Assembly (NCBI GenBank): GCA_028716975.1
Contig: JAQUOU010000003.1
Coordinates: forward strand, 161,720 to 225,719
Origin: Methylobacter sp.
Lineage (GTDB): Bacteria > Pseudomonadota > Gammaproteobacteria > Methylococcales > Methylomonadaceae
Direction of reading: 5' to 3'
DNA: 64,000 nt
The number at the start of each line of letters is the position of its first letter. Position 1 is the stretch's first letter. The notes under the pieces were generated by a model that was not told where the DNA came from, did not search any database, and saw only the letters and a list, made by a program, of their open reading frames with translations. Shown here one piece after another: positions 1 through 8,284 of this stretch. The translations under genes were made by a program, and so were the position numbers.

Positions 1-625
1 GCTGGCGTGAATATTCAAGATAGGCGGCGATAAATTTATACTTGGCCGCTTCCACGTCCGGGTGCAAAATCCTAGTCGTGCCGCCTACTCTCGCTTCAAT
101 GGATTGAAGTTCGGCTTCGGCCTCTTTTTTGTCCGCTTCGAGCGCCGTCATCTGATCCTCGGCATTCTGCAGCACCTGCTCGGATACCGACCCAGTTGGA
201 ACCGCCTGCCGTATGCGCATTAAATCATGGCGCACCTGGGCTAGGCGGGCGGAGCGGGCAATCAGTTTTTGGCACATTTGCCGGTGAGTGGAAAAAACCG
301 CGCCGATTTCGCGCACTACCTGTCCCAGTTCGCCGCGGCTTTGGCCCAGAGCGGTCTCAGCGCGATGCTCGTCAAGACGGACTAGCAGATCGCCTTTGTT
401 CACATACTGGCTTTCCTCGGTCAATACCTGCGTGACAATGCCGGTGGCGTCAGCCTCGACCGGAATAAGATTGCCGGTGATGAAGGCGTTGTGGCTGACT
501 ACCCAGAACCGGTAGGAATACCACCAGTAGCCTGCATAAACCAAAGCGCTCGCCGCCAGCATCAGCAGAACCAATAACAGGTAGCGGTTGCGTCGGGCGC
601 GGATGGACTTGGGGGAGATTTTCAT
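1..625 (-). CDS. HlyD/EmrA-family membrane fusion protein, partial
   Basis: This periplasmic adaptor would link an inner-membrane MFS pump to an outer-membrane channel. Read on the minus strand it starts at 625 (MKISPKSIRARRNR) with a short basic head, one membrane segment (about residues 15-35, LLLVLLMLAASALVYAGYW), then a biotinyl-lipoyl-like segment containing GNLIPVEADATGIVTQV and NKGDLLVRLD, typical of EmrA. A long alpha-helical hairpin rich in Gln, Glu and Ala follows. The gene runs off the left edge after 208 codons, so the C-terminal half is not seen. It is the last visible member of an operon with the outer-membrane protein and MFS gene upstream, 68 bases after the former. EmrA-like is confident; the substrate is unknown. 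Confidence 0.88.
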   Translation of the reverse strand, partial: MKISPKSIRARRNRYLLLVLLMLAASALVYAGYWWYSYRFWVVSHNAFITGNLIPVEADATGIVTQVLTEESQYVNKGDLLVRLDEHRAETALGQSRGELGQVVREIGAVFSTHRQMCQKLIARSARLAQVRHDLMRIRQAVPTGSVSEQVLQNAEDQMTALEADKKEAEAELQSIEARVGGTTRILHPDVEAAKYKFIAAYLEYSRQ

Positions 626-693
626 GGACAGTTATGATGAGCGGCTCAAAATTTTTCTTGATTGTTTCATGCCGCTGGCACCCGGGCCTTGCA

Positions 694-2247
694 TTAGCTC
701 TCCCAGGGCAGCCAGCTGAATGATTTCTGTTCGGGCTTGTGGGGCTTGTGCTGGATGGGCTGAAGATTATTCACATACCCGCCGCCCAATGCTTCCATTA
801 AATCCACTATCGCGGCCAGCTGGTCGGCCTCTAGAGTCTTGGCGACATATTCCTGATTCAGCACGTCATGCTGGCGCGCCAGCAATGCCCGGCGATCATC
901 GAGGCCGCTGCGGAACCGGACTTCAGCGAAACTCAGGTTTTCGTGCTGTGCGGACAGCAGGCGGTCATGCGCTTCCAGTATCGAGCGCGATTCACGCCAG
1001 CGGCTCAGGCTATCGGCGACTTCCTGCACGGCCTGCAGCAAGGTTTTATTGTAAAGCTCCACGGCTTCATCATACTCCGCCCGCTGCGCCGACAGCTCGC
1101 CGCGCAGGCGTCCGCCTTCGAATAACGGAAGCCGCAAGCCGGGCGCAATTCCATAAGAGAAGCTGGAACCGGAGAACAGGACATTGGCAAGCGAACTCGC
1201 CCCCTTCGTCAATCTGAGCGCATTTATACCGGCAAAGGCGGTCAGGTCGATAGTGGGCAAGAAACTGGCCTTGGCGACTTTGACCCGCTGCGCAGCAGCC
1301 TCGGCGCGGTGCAGGGCGGAAGCAAGATCGGGGCGATGGCTAAGCAATTCCAGCGGCAGCTTGGCAGGCAGCCGCATTTGTTCCGAATGGATTTCCGGTT
1401 GGGCAAACAGGTTTTGCGTGGCGTCAGGCCCATTCCCGATCAGTTTCGCCAGCAGGTTCCGCTGGATGTCCAGCTGATCCCGTAGCCCCGCTTCGCGCTT
1501 GTTCGCTTGCTCCAATTCAATGGCGGCCTGCTTCACGCGATCGGCGGAATCCAGTCCCAGCCGCAGGCGGATTTCGTCCATGTTAAGCAAACCGCGCCGC
1601 AGCTCAACCATTTGATGCGCCAGCTCCAGCTGCTGTTTGAGCGCCACGCCATGTATGTAAGATCTGGCAATGGCGGTTGTCAACTGAAGCAGCACTTCGG
1701 CCTGCTCCGCTTCCTCGGCGGCCGCCTCACCCAGCGCCGCTTCCAGCGCCGCGCGGTTTTTCCCCCAGAAATCGAATTCATAACGAAGATTAAAAGGATT
1801 AATCTGGCCGAAGACAATATTAGCCCCCGCCGTCTCGCGGTTGAGCGCGGCGAATACGCCGTTTTCTGAAATACGTTTATTCTCGAAGTCCACCTCGGCA
1901 TCCAGGAAAGGCAGAAGCCTTGCGCCTTCCACGCGAACCAGGGCTTGCGCTTGACGCAAACGAACGCTGGCAACCTTAAGACCGATGTTTTCTTTAAGAG
2001 CGGTATCCATCAGTTGATTGAGTTCCGCGCTGCCGAATTCCCGCCACCAGCGTTCAGGCGGCCAGTGATCGTCAGGAATACCCGGCTTATCCAAATTAGC
2101 ATGAGATAAGGCATGCGCCATGGACGGGGTTTTCAGGAACTCGGCCGGTTGGTCTCCTTTCGGTATCCAGGCGCAACCGGCCATCAGCAGCATGAAACCC
2201 AAAAATCCAGGGTAAAGCAATTGCTTCGGTGCGAGGCGGCGAATCAT
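694..2247 (-). CDS. Outer-membrane efflux lipoprotein, NodT/TolC family
   Basis: This is the outer-membrane channel of a tripartite efflux pump. The N-terminus has a lipoprotein signal (FMLLMAGC, lipid-modified Cys about residue 25), and the 517 residues match the usual OMF length. Two repeated helical halves are visible, each with alanine- and glutamine-rich coiled segments; the phrase LPLELLSHRPDLASALHRAEAA and the following SFLPTIDLTAFAG are typical of NodT-type proteins. Its start overlaps the stop of the MFS gene by ATGA, which indicates translational coupling, and the EmrA-like adaptor follows 68 bases downstream. Expected to work with both. The exported compound cannot be read from the sequence. 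Confidence 0.93.
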   Translation of the reverse strand: MIRRLAPKQLLYPGFLGFMLLMAGCAWIPKGDQPAEFLKTPSMAHALSHANLDKPGIPDDHWPPERWWREFGSAELNQLMDTALKENIGLKVASVRLRQAQALVRVEGARLLPFLDAEVDFENKRISENGVFAALNRETAGANIVFGQINPFNLRYEFDFWGKNRAALEAALGEAAAEEAEQAEVLLQLTTAIARSYIHGVALKQQLELAHQMVELRRGLLNMDEIRLRLGLDSADRVKQAAIELEQANKREAGLRDQLDIQRNLLAKLIGNGPDATQNLFAQPEIHSEQMRLPAKLPLELLSHRPDLASALHRAEAAAQRVKVAKASFLPTIDLTAFAGINALRLTKGASSLANVLFSGSSFSYGIAPGLRLPLFEGGRLRGELSAQRAEYDEAVELYNKTLLQAVQEVADSLSRWRESRSILEAHDRLLSAQHENLSFAEVRFRSGLDDRRALLARQHDVLNQEYVAKTLEADQLAAIVDLMEALGGGYVNNLQPIQHKPHKPEQKSFSWLPWES

Positions 2248-3839
2248 GGTTCACCCATTATCTGTTCCGCGCGCAGGTCGCCTAGCTCTTCCGTCAGAGC
2301 CGGGTAAAGAGGCTGATGAGTCGGATAAGCCAGCCATACCAGCGCTGCCAATCCGAGAAAGATATAGCTGGCCAGCAGAAACGCATCGTTCAGCGACAGG
2401 ATGGCGGCATGCTGTCTGATGAGAGCCAGCAGTCTGCTGTTGACCATGCTTTTATCAACGCCTGCTGCCTCAATCTGCGCAGAAAATCCTTGCAGGGCAT
2501 CAAGAGAAGCAAATCGACGTCCTCCGAATTGATCGGCAAAATGAAGCTGATGAAAGGGAATGCGCCGAAAGAGCACGACGCCTTCCAGAGTGATCCCGAA
2601 TGCGCCGGCGATAACCCGCAGAAATCCCGTTTCTTCAGCGGCGCGCAGTTCTTGATCGCCGGATAGTCCGTGCAGAGTCAGCTTGGTCAGCGGCATGAAA
2701 AACGAGCCCAGAAAAAAGCCAAGCAGCAGCATGGGCCAAAAAAGCTGATCGAATGAGCCGGGATCATCGAACAAGCCCAGCCAATAAAATGTCAAGGAGA
2801 AACCCAGCAGATTAAGACAGGCTGGCAAGCGCGCGTCCAGCCGCTTTGGCAGCTTGTGCATCAAAACAGTCACCGGCGCCGCAAGCAGGATCATGGGCAG
2901 GTAAGCCATACCCGCGAGAAAGGAAGAATAACCCAGCAATAGTTGAAGCTGGACAATGAACACGGACATCAGCCCCTGGATTAAAAGAAATCCCACCGCC
3001 AGACAAACCACCCCTATGGTAAAATTACGGTGAGCGAAAAGACGGATATTGAAAGCCGGATGGCGTTCGCCTGCTTCCCAGATAATAAAACAGGGCAAGG
3101 CAATGATCAGCACGACCAGCATGCTGCATAGCAAAGGCGAGTCCAGCCAGTCAAAATCATTGCCCAGATTCAGAAGAGTCTGGATGCTGCCGAGAATCAA
3201 AAACAGCAGGACGAAGCCGATGCCGTCGAAATGGGCGCGGCTGCGCTCGAATCCGCGCCCCGCGAGCAAGGAGCCGGTAATGCCGGCAATAGCCAAGGCC
3301 AAAAAGGCGTTCAGGTAAAACAGGTAACGCCAGCCCAGTTCATCAGCGAGGATTCCGCCCGCGGGAAAGCTGATGGTGAAAGGCATCAGCGTGACCAGTC
3401 CCCATATGCCCAAGCCCAGCAATTTCAGCCGGGCGGGATATTCTTTCAAGAGCAGGGATTGGCCGATATAGAGCGTAATTCCTCCTGAAAATCCGAGCAG
3501 AACGCGTCCCGTAACAAACAGCCACAAGCTCTGGCTGATCGCGCATAAGTAAGAAGCCAAGGCATAGGCGGCAAACGCCGCTATGAAGAGGCGGTAATCG
3601 CCTGTAATGCCCGATAGCCAGCGCGCGATAGGGAACGCCAGCGCTAGGGCGATTATGAAGTATGTCTGGCCCCAGGTGCCGAAGCTCGGCAATACGCCGC
3701 CCAGATCGCCGGCAACGTGCGGCAGCAGCGCAATATAAGCTCCGATATTGAACAATACAGCCATGTGTCCCAAGGACAGCGCGACATTAAACAAAATGAA
3801 GCGCCATCCGCGCAGGCGTTTAGCGTAGACAATCGTCAT
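2244..3839 (-). CDS. MFS efflux transporter, DHA2 (EmrB-like) family
   Basis: This proton-driven inner-membrane exporter has 531 residues and about 14 hydrophobic segments, as in EmrB-type DHA2 transporters. Visible landmarks are a basic N-terminus, the segment LWLFVTGRVLLGFSGG (motif around helices 4-5) and a long non-polar second half. It lies between an upstream lipoprotein gene (6-base gap) and the outer-membrane channel (ATGA overlap), with the adaptor last, so all three pump parts are in one operon. The FilmTraX-like arrangement MFS-OMF-HlyD is common for fatty acid, bile-salt or drug export; the true substrate is unknown. The divergent LysR gene is the obvious candidate regulator. Confidence 0.92.
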   Translation of the reverse strand: MTIVYAKRLRGWRFILFNVALSLGHMAVLFNIGAYIALLPHVAGDLGGVLPSFGTWGQTYFIIALALAFPIARWLSGITGDYRLFIAAFAAYALASYLCAISQSLWLFVTGRVLLGFSGGITLYIGQSLLLKEYPARLKLLGLGIWGLVTLMPFTISFPAGGILADELGWRYLFYLNAFLALAIAGITGSLLAGRGFERSRAHFDGIGFVLLFLILGSIQTLLNLGNDFDWLDSPLLCSMLVVLIIALPCFIIWEAGERHPAFNIRLFAHRNFTIGVVCLAVGFLLIQGLMSVFIVQLQLLLGYSSFLAGMAYLPMILLAAPVTVLMHKLPKRLDARLPACLNLLGFSLTFYWLGLFDDPGSFDQLFWPMLLLGFFLGSFFMPLTKLTLHGLSGDQELRAAEETGFLRVIAGAFGITLEGVVLFRRIPFHQLHFADQFGGRRFASLDALQGFSAQIEAAGVDKSMVNSRLLALIRQHAAILSLNDAFLLASYIFLGLAALVWLAYPTHQPLYPALTEELGDLRAEQIMGEP

Positions 3840-3845
3840 GCAAGC

Positions 3846-4868
3846 TTAATAATTTATCTCTGTCTGGACAGCGGAAAGGTTTTGACCGGACAGGCTTGGC
3901 GATAACCCGAGATCATCTAGCCCTTGCGTAATAAGCTGGGCGCCTATTTTTTGTACAAGCTGCTTGAAATTCGCGCCGTCCGGGCTTAGCAACGCCTGAG
4001 CAGAGTCTTCGGCAGAAAAGCTTTTCGCCTTGGCTTTGCCTATGACTTGCCCGGTATCCGGATCAATTAACTTGAGCAAAACCATTAACGAGGTTTGGAC
4101 ATCAAAAATCCTGTAAGCGCCGATGCCAACTTCCACGACGGCGTCAACGCGATTCATCGGCTCCCTTTGCCGGTAATCGACGGCGGATTTATCCTGCCCG
4201 TACCATTGCCGGACAGCATCATGCCAGTGGCCGAGATTAGCGTTGCGGTTTTCCTTCGCCATGGGAAGCCGGTTATATGTTTGGCTTATTACAGTTTTGA
4301 CGCGGCCGGCATTTAATTGGGATACTGCTTCCTGAGCCAGGGCGAGCGAGGGAGACCAGCTTTCCTCAAGCGGAGCGGTTCCGGACGAGTCCGCAACCGG
4401 ATGTAAATCATCCGCGGGCGCGACGCTGTCGTCCTCGCTTACATACCCGGCGATTAATACGCCGCCTGGGCTTCTGTATATTTTCTTCTCCAGCATTACT
4501 GAGAGGGGCAGGCTTTGAAACTGGTATTGCCGGTAAACGGGGATCCGGGTTTCAATCAAATCCGGAATGACTTCAAGCGGCGGGGCTTCCATGGGCACCA
4601 CAAGCATGGTGCCTATTCCAGGCGTATAGCCCGTCGGTTTGGGCGGCAACGCTTGGCAGCCGCCGGTTGCAAGCAGCAGCATAAGCAATGCGCACTGGCT
4701 TTTTATTGCCGGCAAACAGCGCTGAATATTAAATATTTTTTCGAACCAGCAGCAGCTGTTCGCTTTCTCCGACGTTTTTCGGTAAATCCAATTCAGGAAC
4801 ATGCCGGTAGTGGTTTCGTTGATTGATTTTCCATCAAAGGTTTTATGTTTAAGGTAATTTTGTATCAT
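3846..4868 (-). CDS. Hypothetical lipoprotein at head of efflux operon
   Basis: A 340-residue protein whose family I do not recognise. A hydrophobic stretch ending LLLATGGC at about residues 60-71 looks like a lipobox, but it is preceded by an unusually long cytoplasm-like head of about 55 residues. The start at 4868 is supported by GGAGA eight bases upstream, so the long head may be real. The rest reads as a mixed soluble domain, with a C-terminal part (VVEVGIGAYRIFDVQTSLMV) that faintly recalls CsgG/LPP20-type lipoproteins; this is only a resemblance. It is co-directional with the pump genes (gap 6 bases) and divergent from the LysR gene, so it is probably co-expressed with the pump. Confidence 0.7.
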   Translation of the reverse strand: MIQNYLKHKTFDGKSINETTTGMFLNWIYRKTSEKANSCCWFEKIFNIQRCLPAIKSQCALLMLLLATGGCQALPPKPTGYTPGIGTMLVVPMEAPPLEVIPDLIETRIPVYRQYQFQSLPLSVMLEKKIYRSPGGVLIAGYVSEDDSVAPADDLHPVADSSGTAPLEESWSPSLALAQEAVSQLNAGRVKTVISQTYNRLPMAKENRNANLGHWHDAVRQWYGQDKSAVDYRQREPMNRVDAVVEVGIGAYRIFDVQTSLMVLLKLIDPDTGQVIGKAKAKSFSAEDSAQALLSPDGANFKQLVQKIGAQLITQGLDDLGLSPSLSGQNLSAVQTEINY

Positions 4869-4936
4869 CTTTTTTCTCCAGGCTGGTTATAACTAAATCC
4901 ATTGCTGCAAGAGATTTATAAATTTATGAGTACTAA

Positions 4937-5000
4937 TATATGGACTTGTTCATATAAGACAAACGATATTTATTGGACATTAGTATCGATATATCCGATA
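4937..5000. promoter_or_regulatory. Two dyads between LysR gene and efflux operon
   Basis: The divergent intergenic region holds two inverted repeats: TATATG-N8-CATATA at 4937-4956 and TATCG-N7-CGATA at 4984-5000. LysR proteins bind dyads of this general kind between themselves and a divergent target. The second dyad overlaps the alternative TTG start at 4973 and lies just before the ATG at 5009, which favours the ATG as the start of the regulator. Function is inferred from position only. Confidence 0.4.
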
Positions 5001-5008
5001 TTAATAGA

Positions 5009-5863
5009 ATGGATATAGATCAGATTAAAACCTTTTTAAGCGTGGCCGCTAACGGCAGTTTTCTGGAAGCGGCCGGCAGGCTTTATGTTACCCAGTCGAC
5101 CGTGAGCACACGCATGCAGCGGCTGGAATCCTATCTGGGCGTTACCTTATTTGTGCGCAACCGCTCGGGCGCCGCGTTAACGCTGTCAGGGCAGCGTTTT
5201 TTGCGTCATGCCAAATCCATGTTGTTAACCCTGGAACAGGCGCGGCATGATATTGGCTTGCCCGGCCGGTTTCGCGCCAGCATTACCGTGGGTGCACGGA
5301 TCGCCTTATGGGAAGAGTTATTGCCTCGATGGATCGGCGCTTTGCGGCGGCAGGCGCCCGATATCTCCATTCGCAGCGAAATCGGCTTTGAAGAAGATTT
5401 GATGCGGGGGCTCATCGAAGGCAGAATCGATGTGGGCATGATGTACACGCCGCAGCACAGTCCCGGCCTTCAGATTGAACACTTATTCGATGAAACGCTC
5501 GTGCTGGTGACGACTGATCCGGCCAAGCCCTGGCCCAATGAAGATTATATTTATGTAGACTGGGGCCCGGCCTTCTACGCCCAGCACAACATCAGCTACC
5601 CGGACTTCGAACGCCCTCCGCAAGTGGTGAATATCGGCTGGCTGGGAGTGCAGCTGATAATCAGCAACGGCGGTTCATGTTTTCTGCCGGCGCGGATAGC
5701 CAAGCCTTTAATCGAAGCCGGAAAGTTATTCCATGTTCCCGGCAGTCTGCAATTCCGGCTACCCGCTTATAGGGTTTTTCCAACCGGTAGCGATTCAATT
5801 GTTTTGCGGCAAGTGCTGGACAGCTTGCGTTTATTGGCCGTGATTGAGCAAAAAAAGCTATAA
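5009..5863 (+). CDS. LysR-family transcriptional regulator
   Basis: A DNA-binding regulator with an N-terminal winged helix-turn-helix (about residues 1-60: MDIDQIKTFLSVAANGSF, then VTQSTVSTRMQRLE as the recognition helix) and a C-terminal LysR substrate-binding domain with RIDVGMMYTP near residue 140. The start is placed at the ATG 5009 because LysR proteins usually begin with this MDxxQLKTF-like phrase; a TTG start at 4973 would add 12 residues. Length 284 is slightly short of the usual 295-310. It is divergent from the lipoprotein-EmrAB-OMF operon and probably controls it together with an unknown effector. HdfR-like by overall look. Confidence 0.9.
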   Translation: MDIDQIKTFLSVAANGSFLEAAGRLYVTQSTVSTRMQRLESYLGVTLFVRNRSGAALTLSGQRFLRHAKSMLLTLEQARHDIGLPGRFRASITVGARIALWEELLPRWIGALRRQAPDISIRSEIGFEEDLMRGLIEGRIDVGMMYTPQHSPGLQIEHLFDETLVLVTTDPAKPWPNEDYIYVDWGPAFYAQHNISYPDFERPPQVVNIGWLGVQLIISNGGSCFLPARIAKPLIEAGKLFHVPGSLQFRLPAYRVFPTGSDSIVLRQVLDSLRLLAVIEQKKL

Positions 5864-5976
5864 ATTAAGGCTAATCTTTAGATCCAGACGTGAAACCTGA
5901 AGAGAATCCAAAAGCCCCAGCGTGTCTGCTCCCAAAAATATTTCACTATGCAGCCTATCAATTGAGCTTGAAGTCT

Positions 5977-6963
5977 TTATTTTTCTATGGAAGCAACATG
6001 GAAAGCGTCAGCATAAATATCGTTCAGGGATGCGCCTTTCAAGTACGCCATTTTCCTGGTCTGGTTTACCATTTCCGGGTGGCCGCACAGATAAACGCGC
6101 CAGCCCTTGAAGGAGTGAGCGGATGACAATGCCACATCATGGGCGCGGCCCCGGGCATAGTCAGCTGCCATAGTGTCCCCTGAAAGGCACGGCGTGTATT
6201 GGAAATTCTCAAACTCCATTGCCATTTCACGCATTTCATCTTCAAGATAAAGTCCATCCGGATCGCGGCTGCCATGATACAAATAGATAGGGCCTGAATG
6301 TCCCTTGACTAAAGCATCAGTGACAATGCCCCAAAGCGGAGCCAGTCCGCTGCCGGTTCCGACCAGCAGCAGCGGTTGTTCAGCCCGTCCAGGCAGATAA
6401 TGACAGCTGCCTTGCGCTTGTGAAATAGTTAATTCCATACCTATTTCCAGCTCATCATGCACCCAGGTACTGAATTGGCCAGCCGGCAATCGGCGGATAT
6501 GAAACTCGAGAATATTTTCATGGTGCGGAATATTCGCGATTGAATAACTTCGTATGAGTCCATCGGGGCGTTTCAGGTTGATAAACTGGCCGGCGAAAAA
6601 ATGAAACTCGGTTTCGTATTCCAAAACCAATCTCAGAATATCAGGCGACAGCAATTGTTTTTTGACCACATTCGCTTCAATCCATGCACCTTGCTGATTG
6701 GGCAGTTCAATGGTCATATTCTGCTCAGGGCGGCAAAGACAGGCAAGAAAATAATTCTGCTGTTGCAGAGTATCCTTAAGACCTAGTTGAGCTGAGGCAG
6801 ATGGAGCATTGTCAAGGCTGCGCATTAAACAGGACTGGCAGACGCCCTGCCGGCAACCGTTAGGTATGTCGCAGTTTTCCCTTAACAGGGTATCCAATAC
6901 CGTTTCCCCCGGCTGGCAAGTGAAATCGTGTTCTTCGAATGTCAGGTTTGGCATGTGCTCCAT
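5977..6963 (-). CDS. [2Fe-2S]/FAD/NAD(P)H oxidoreductase, MmoC-like
   Basis: A single-chain electron-transfer reductase. Domains in order: plant-type [2Fe-2S] ferredoxin (Cys37, Cys42, Cys45 in the C-x4-C-x2-C phrase, with a fourth Cys in LACLCRP), FAD-binding barrel with RSYSIAN, and a NAD-binding domain with VGTGSGLAPL and a terminal YLCGHPEMV. This is the architecture of methane monooxygenase component C, phenol hydroxylase reductase and similar enzymes; 328 residues fits. It follows the truncated hemoglobin gene by 13 bases in the same direction, so its likely partner is that globin: it could reduce ferric globin after NO dioxygenation. No oxygenase subunit genes are nearby, so a monooxygenase role is less likely. 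Confidence 0.88.
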   Translation of the reverse strand: MEHMPNLTFEEHDFTCQPGETVLDTLLRENCDIPNGCRQGVCQSCLMRSLDNAPSASAQLGLKDTLQQQNYFLACLCRPEQNMTIELPNQQGAWIEANVVKKQLLSPDILRLVLEYETEFHFFAGQFINLKRPDGLIRSYSIANIPHHENILEFHIRRLPAGQFSTWVHDELEIGMELTISQAQGSCHYLPGRAEQPLLLVGTGSGLAPLWGIVTDALVKGHSGPIYLYHGSRDPDGLYLEDEMREMAMEFENFQYTPCLSGDTMAADYARGRAHDVALSSAHSFKGWRVYLCGHPEMVNQTRKMAYLKGASLNDIYADAFHVASIEK

Positions 6964-6976
6964 CTGCTATCTCATA

Positions 6977-7369
6977 TTATCTGTTCAATACGTCATTACG
7001 GGTGCTTTCCGCAATGGCTGCAACTTCGGCAATGAGTTCCGGAGGCACATTAAGCTCTTCCAGGGTGGCTCCCAAATGCTCCATTACGGCATCAAAATGG
7101 CTATCATCCAGGCCCATTTTAATAAACTGCGCATGCGCATTCCGCATATCGGTTCCTGTATAGTTATTCGGTCCCCCAAAAGCCATGGTTAAAAAAGCCT
7201 TTTGTTTGGCCATCTGAGTGTCCATATCGGTATTTTCGAAAAACCGGTTGATACGGTAATCCAGCAGGACTTTGCGGTAAAAAATATCCACAGCCGCATT
7301 AACAGCGGGTGCGCCGCCGATTTTATCAAATAATGTTTCGTTTACGGTTGTATCTACAGTTGCGCTCAT
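6977..7369 (-). CDS. Truncated hemoglobin, group I (TrHbN-like)
   Basis: A small heme protein of about 130 residues. Visible marks: LFDKIGG at the start of the 2-on-2 fold, FYRKV with a B10 tyrosine, the turn AFGGP, and the proximal histidine in MRNAHAQF. Group I truncated hemoglobins bind O2 and NO and often detoxify NO to nitrate. I place the start at 7369 (MSATVDTT) because GGA lies seven bases upstream; an ATG at 7381 would add four residues. It is the first gene of a two-gene unit with the flavo-iron-sulfur reductase, and is divergent from a cysteine-rich regulator, suggesting control by NO or redox state. Confidence 0.92.
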   Translation of the reverse strand: MSATVDTTVNETLFDKIGGAPAVNAAVDIFYRKVLLDYRINRFFENTDMDTQMAKQKAFLTMAFGGPNNYTGTDMRNAHAQFIKMGLDDSHFDAVMEHLGATLEELNVPPELIAEVAAIAESTRNDVLNR

Positions 7370-7537
7370 AAGTGTTTCCATTGTGGTAAGATAATTTATA
7401 GTTCTTCAGCAAGTTTGCCGGGAAGGAGTTTATAATATCTTAAATACTTATGCAATATTTATATTTTAAAAGTTTTATATGTTATAGATGTCATATTCTG
7501 GTATGCTTAATCAAAGTTAGCAAAAATAGTGGTTTCC
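7370..7537. promoter_or_regulatory. AT-rich divergent control region of globin operon and regulator
   Basis: The 168 bases between the globin start and the regulator start are strongly AT-rich, with overlapping TATAATATCT-like and ATATTTTAAAAGTTTTATAT stretches. No single clear operator could be chosen by eye. Both transcripts must start here, so autoregulation together with control of the globin operon is the simplest reading. Confidence 0.4.
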
Positions 7538-8194
7538 ATGGCTCAAAATATAAGCTCCCGTCAACATCAGATACTTGAACAATTGCTGGAAAACAAGGAT
7601 GGATTGAGCATTGATGAGTTAGCAAAACTGTTGCATATTTCACGGACCGCCGTACAACAGCATTTTCTCGCTCTTGAAAGCGATGCTTACATAAAAAAAA
7701 ATACCCTGAATAAGACAGCGGGTCGTCCGGTAGCTATTTATGCCATAACTGATAAGGGAATCAATTATTTTCCAAAACAATATGCCTGGTTTTCAGAGTT
7801 AATGCTTAGCGAGCTGAAACAGGAGATAAGCCCCGAGCGCTTTAAAGGTTATATGCAAAGACTGGCTGGCAGACTGGCGAACAATCTGAAGGGTAAATTT
7901 GCAGGAAAAAAGCTAAACGAACGCATCGATGAGCTGGTTAAAATCATGACAGATCTTGGTTTTCAGGTAAAAACAGCCAGCGAATCCGAGGCTGATAGGC
8001 CGGTTATACAAGCGAATAACTGTATTTATCATGACCTTGCGCAAAAACATACTGAAATTTGTGAGTTCGATCTGACGCTTATGTCCTCTTTATTGGAAAA
8101 AGACGTTGAGCAGTTAAGCTGTATGGCAAAGGGGGACTGTAATTGTAAGTTTAGGATTAAAGATAAAAATGGGCTGGTCAAGCTTGAAAAATAA
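7538..8194 (+). CDS. Cysteine-rich winged-helix regulator (COG2345/SufR type)
   Basis: The N-terminal winged helix (about residues 6-75) has LSIDELAKLLHISRTAVQQH as a helix-turn-helix and GRPVAIYAITDKG as the wing, a phrase typical of the COG2345 group that includes the iron-sulfur repressor SufR. The C-terminal half carries five cysteines at about 162, 175, 195, 201 and 203, the last three in SCMAKGDCNC, plausible ligands for an Fe-S cluster. The ATG at 7538 is used; a GTG at 7529 would add three residues. Being divergent from a truncated hemoglobin and its reductase, it may act as an NO- or oxygen-sensing switch for that pair. The sensing role is inference. Confidence 0.82.
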   Translation: MAQNISSRQHQILEQLLENKDGLSIDELAKLLHISRTAVQQHFLALESDAYIKKNTLNKTAGRPVAIYAITDKGINYFPKQYAWFSELMLSELKQEISPERFKGYMQRLAGRLANNLKGKFAGKKLNERIDELVKIMTDLGFQVKTASESEADRPVIQANNCIYHDLAQKHTEICEFDLTLMSSLLEKDVEQLSCMAKGDCNCKFRIKDKNGLVKLEK

Positions 8195-8284
8195 CTGACA
8201 GCAGATGGGAAATCAGGCAGTTAATATTATTTCTTAAGATACGGATTTTTGACCTGAAGTGCAGGGATATACGAGTTGTATAAC

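Noticed and set aside
5977..7369. Part of a soluble methane monooxygenase operon because of the MmoC-like reductase
   Set aside because: No hydroxylase or regulatory subunit gene is adjacent; the partner is a truncated hemoglobin.
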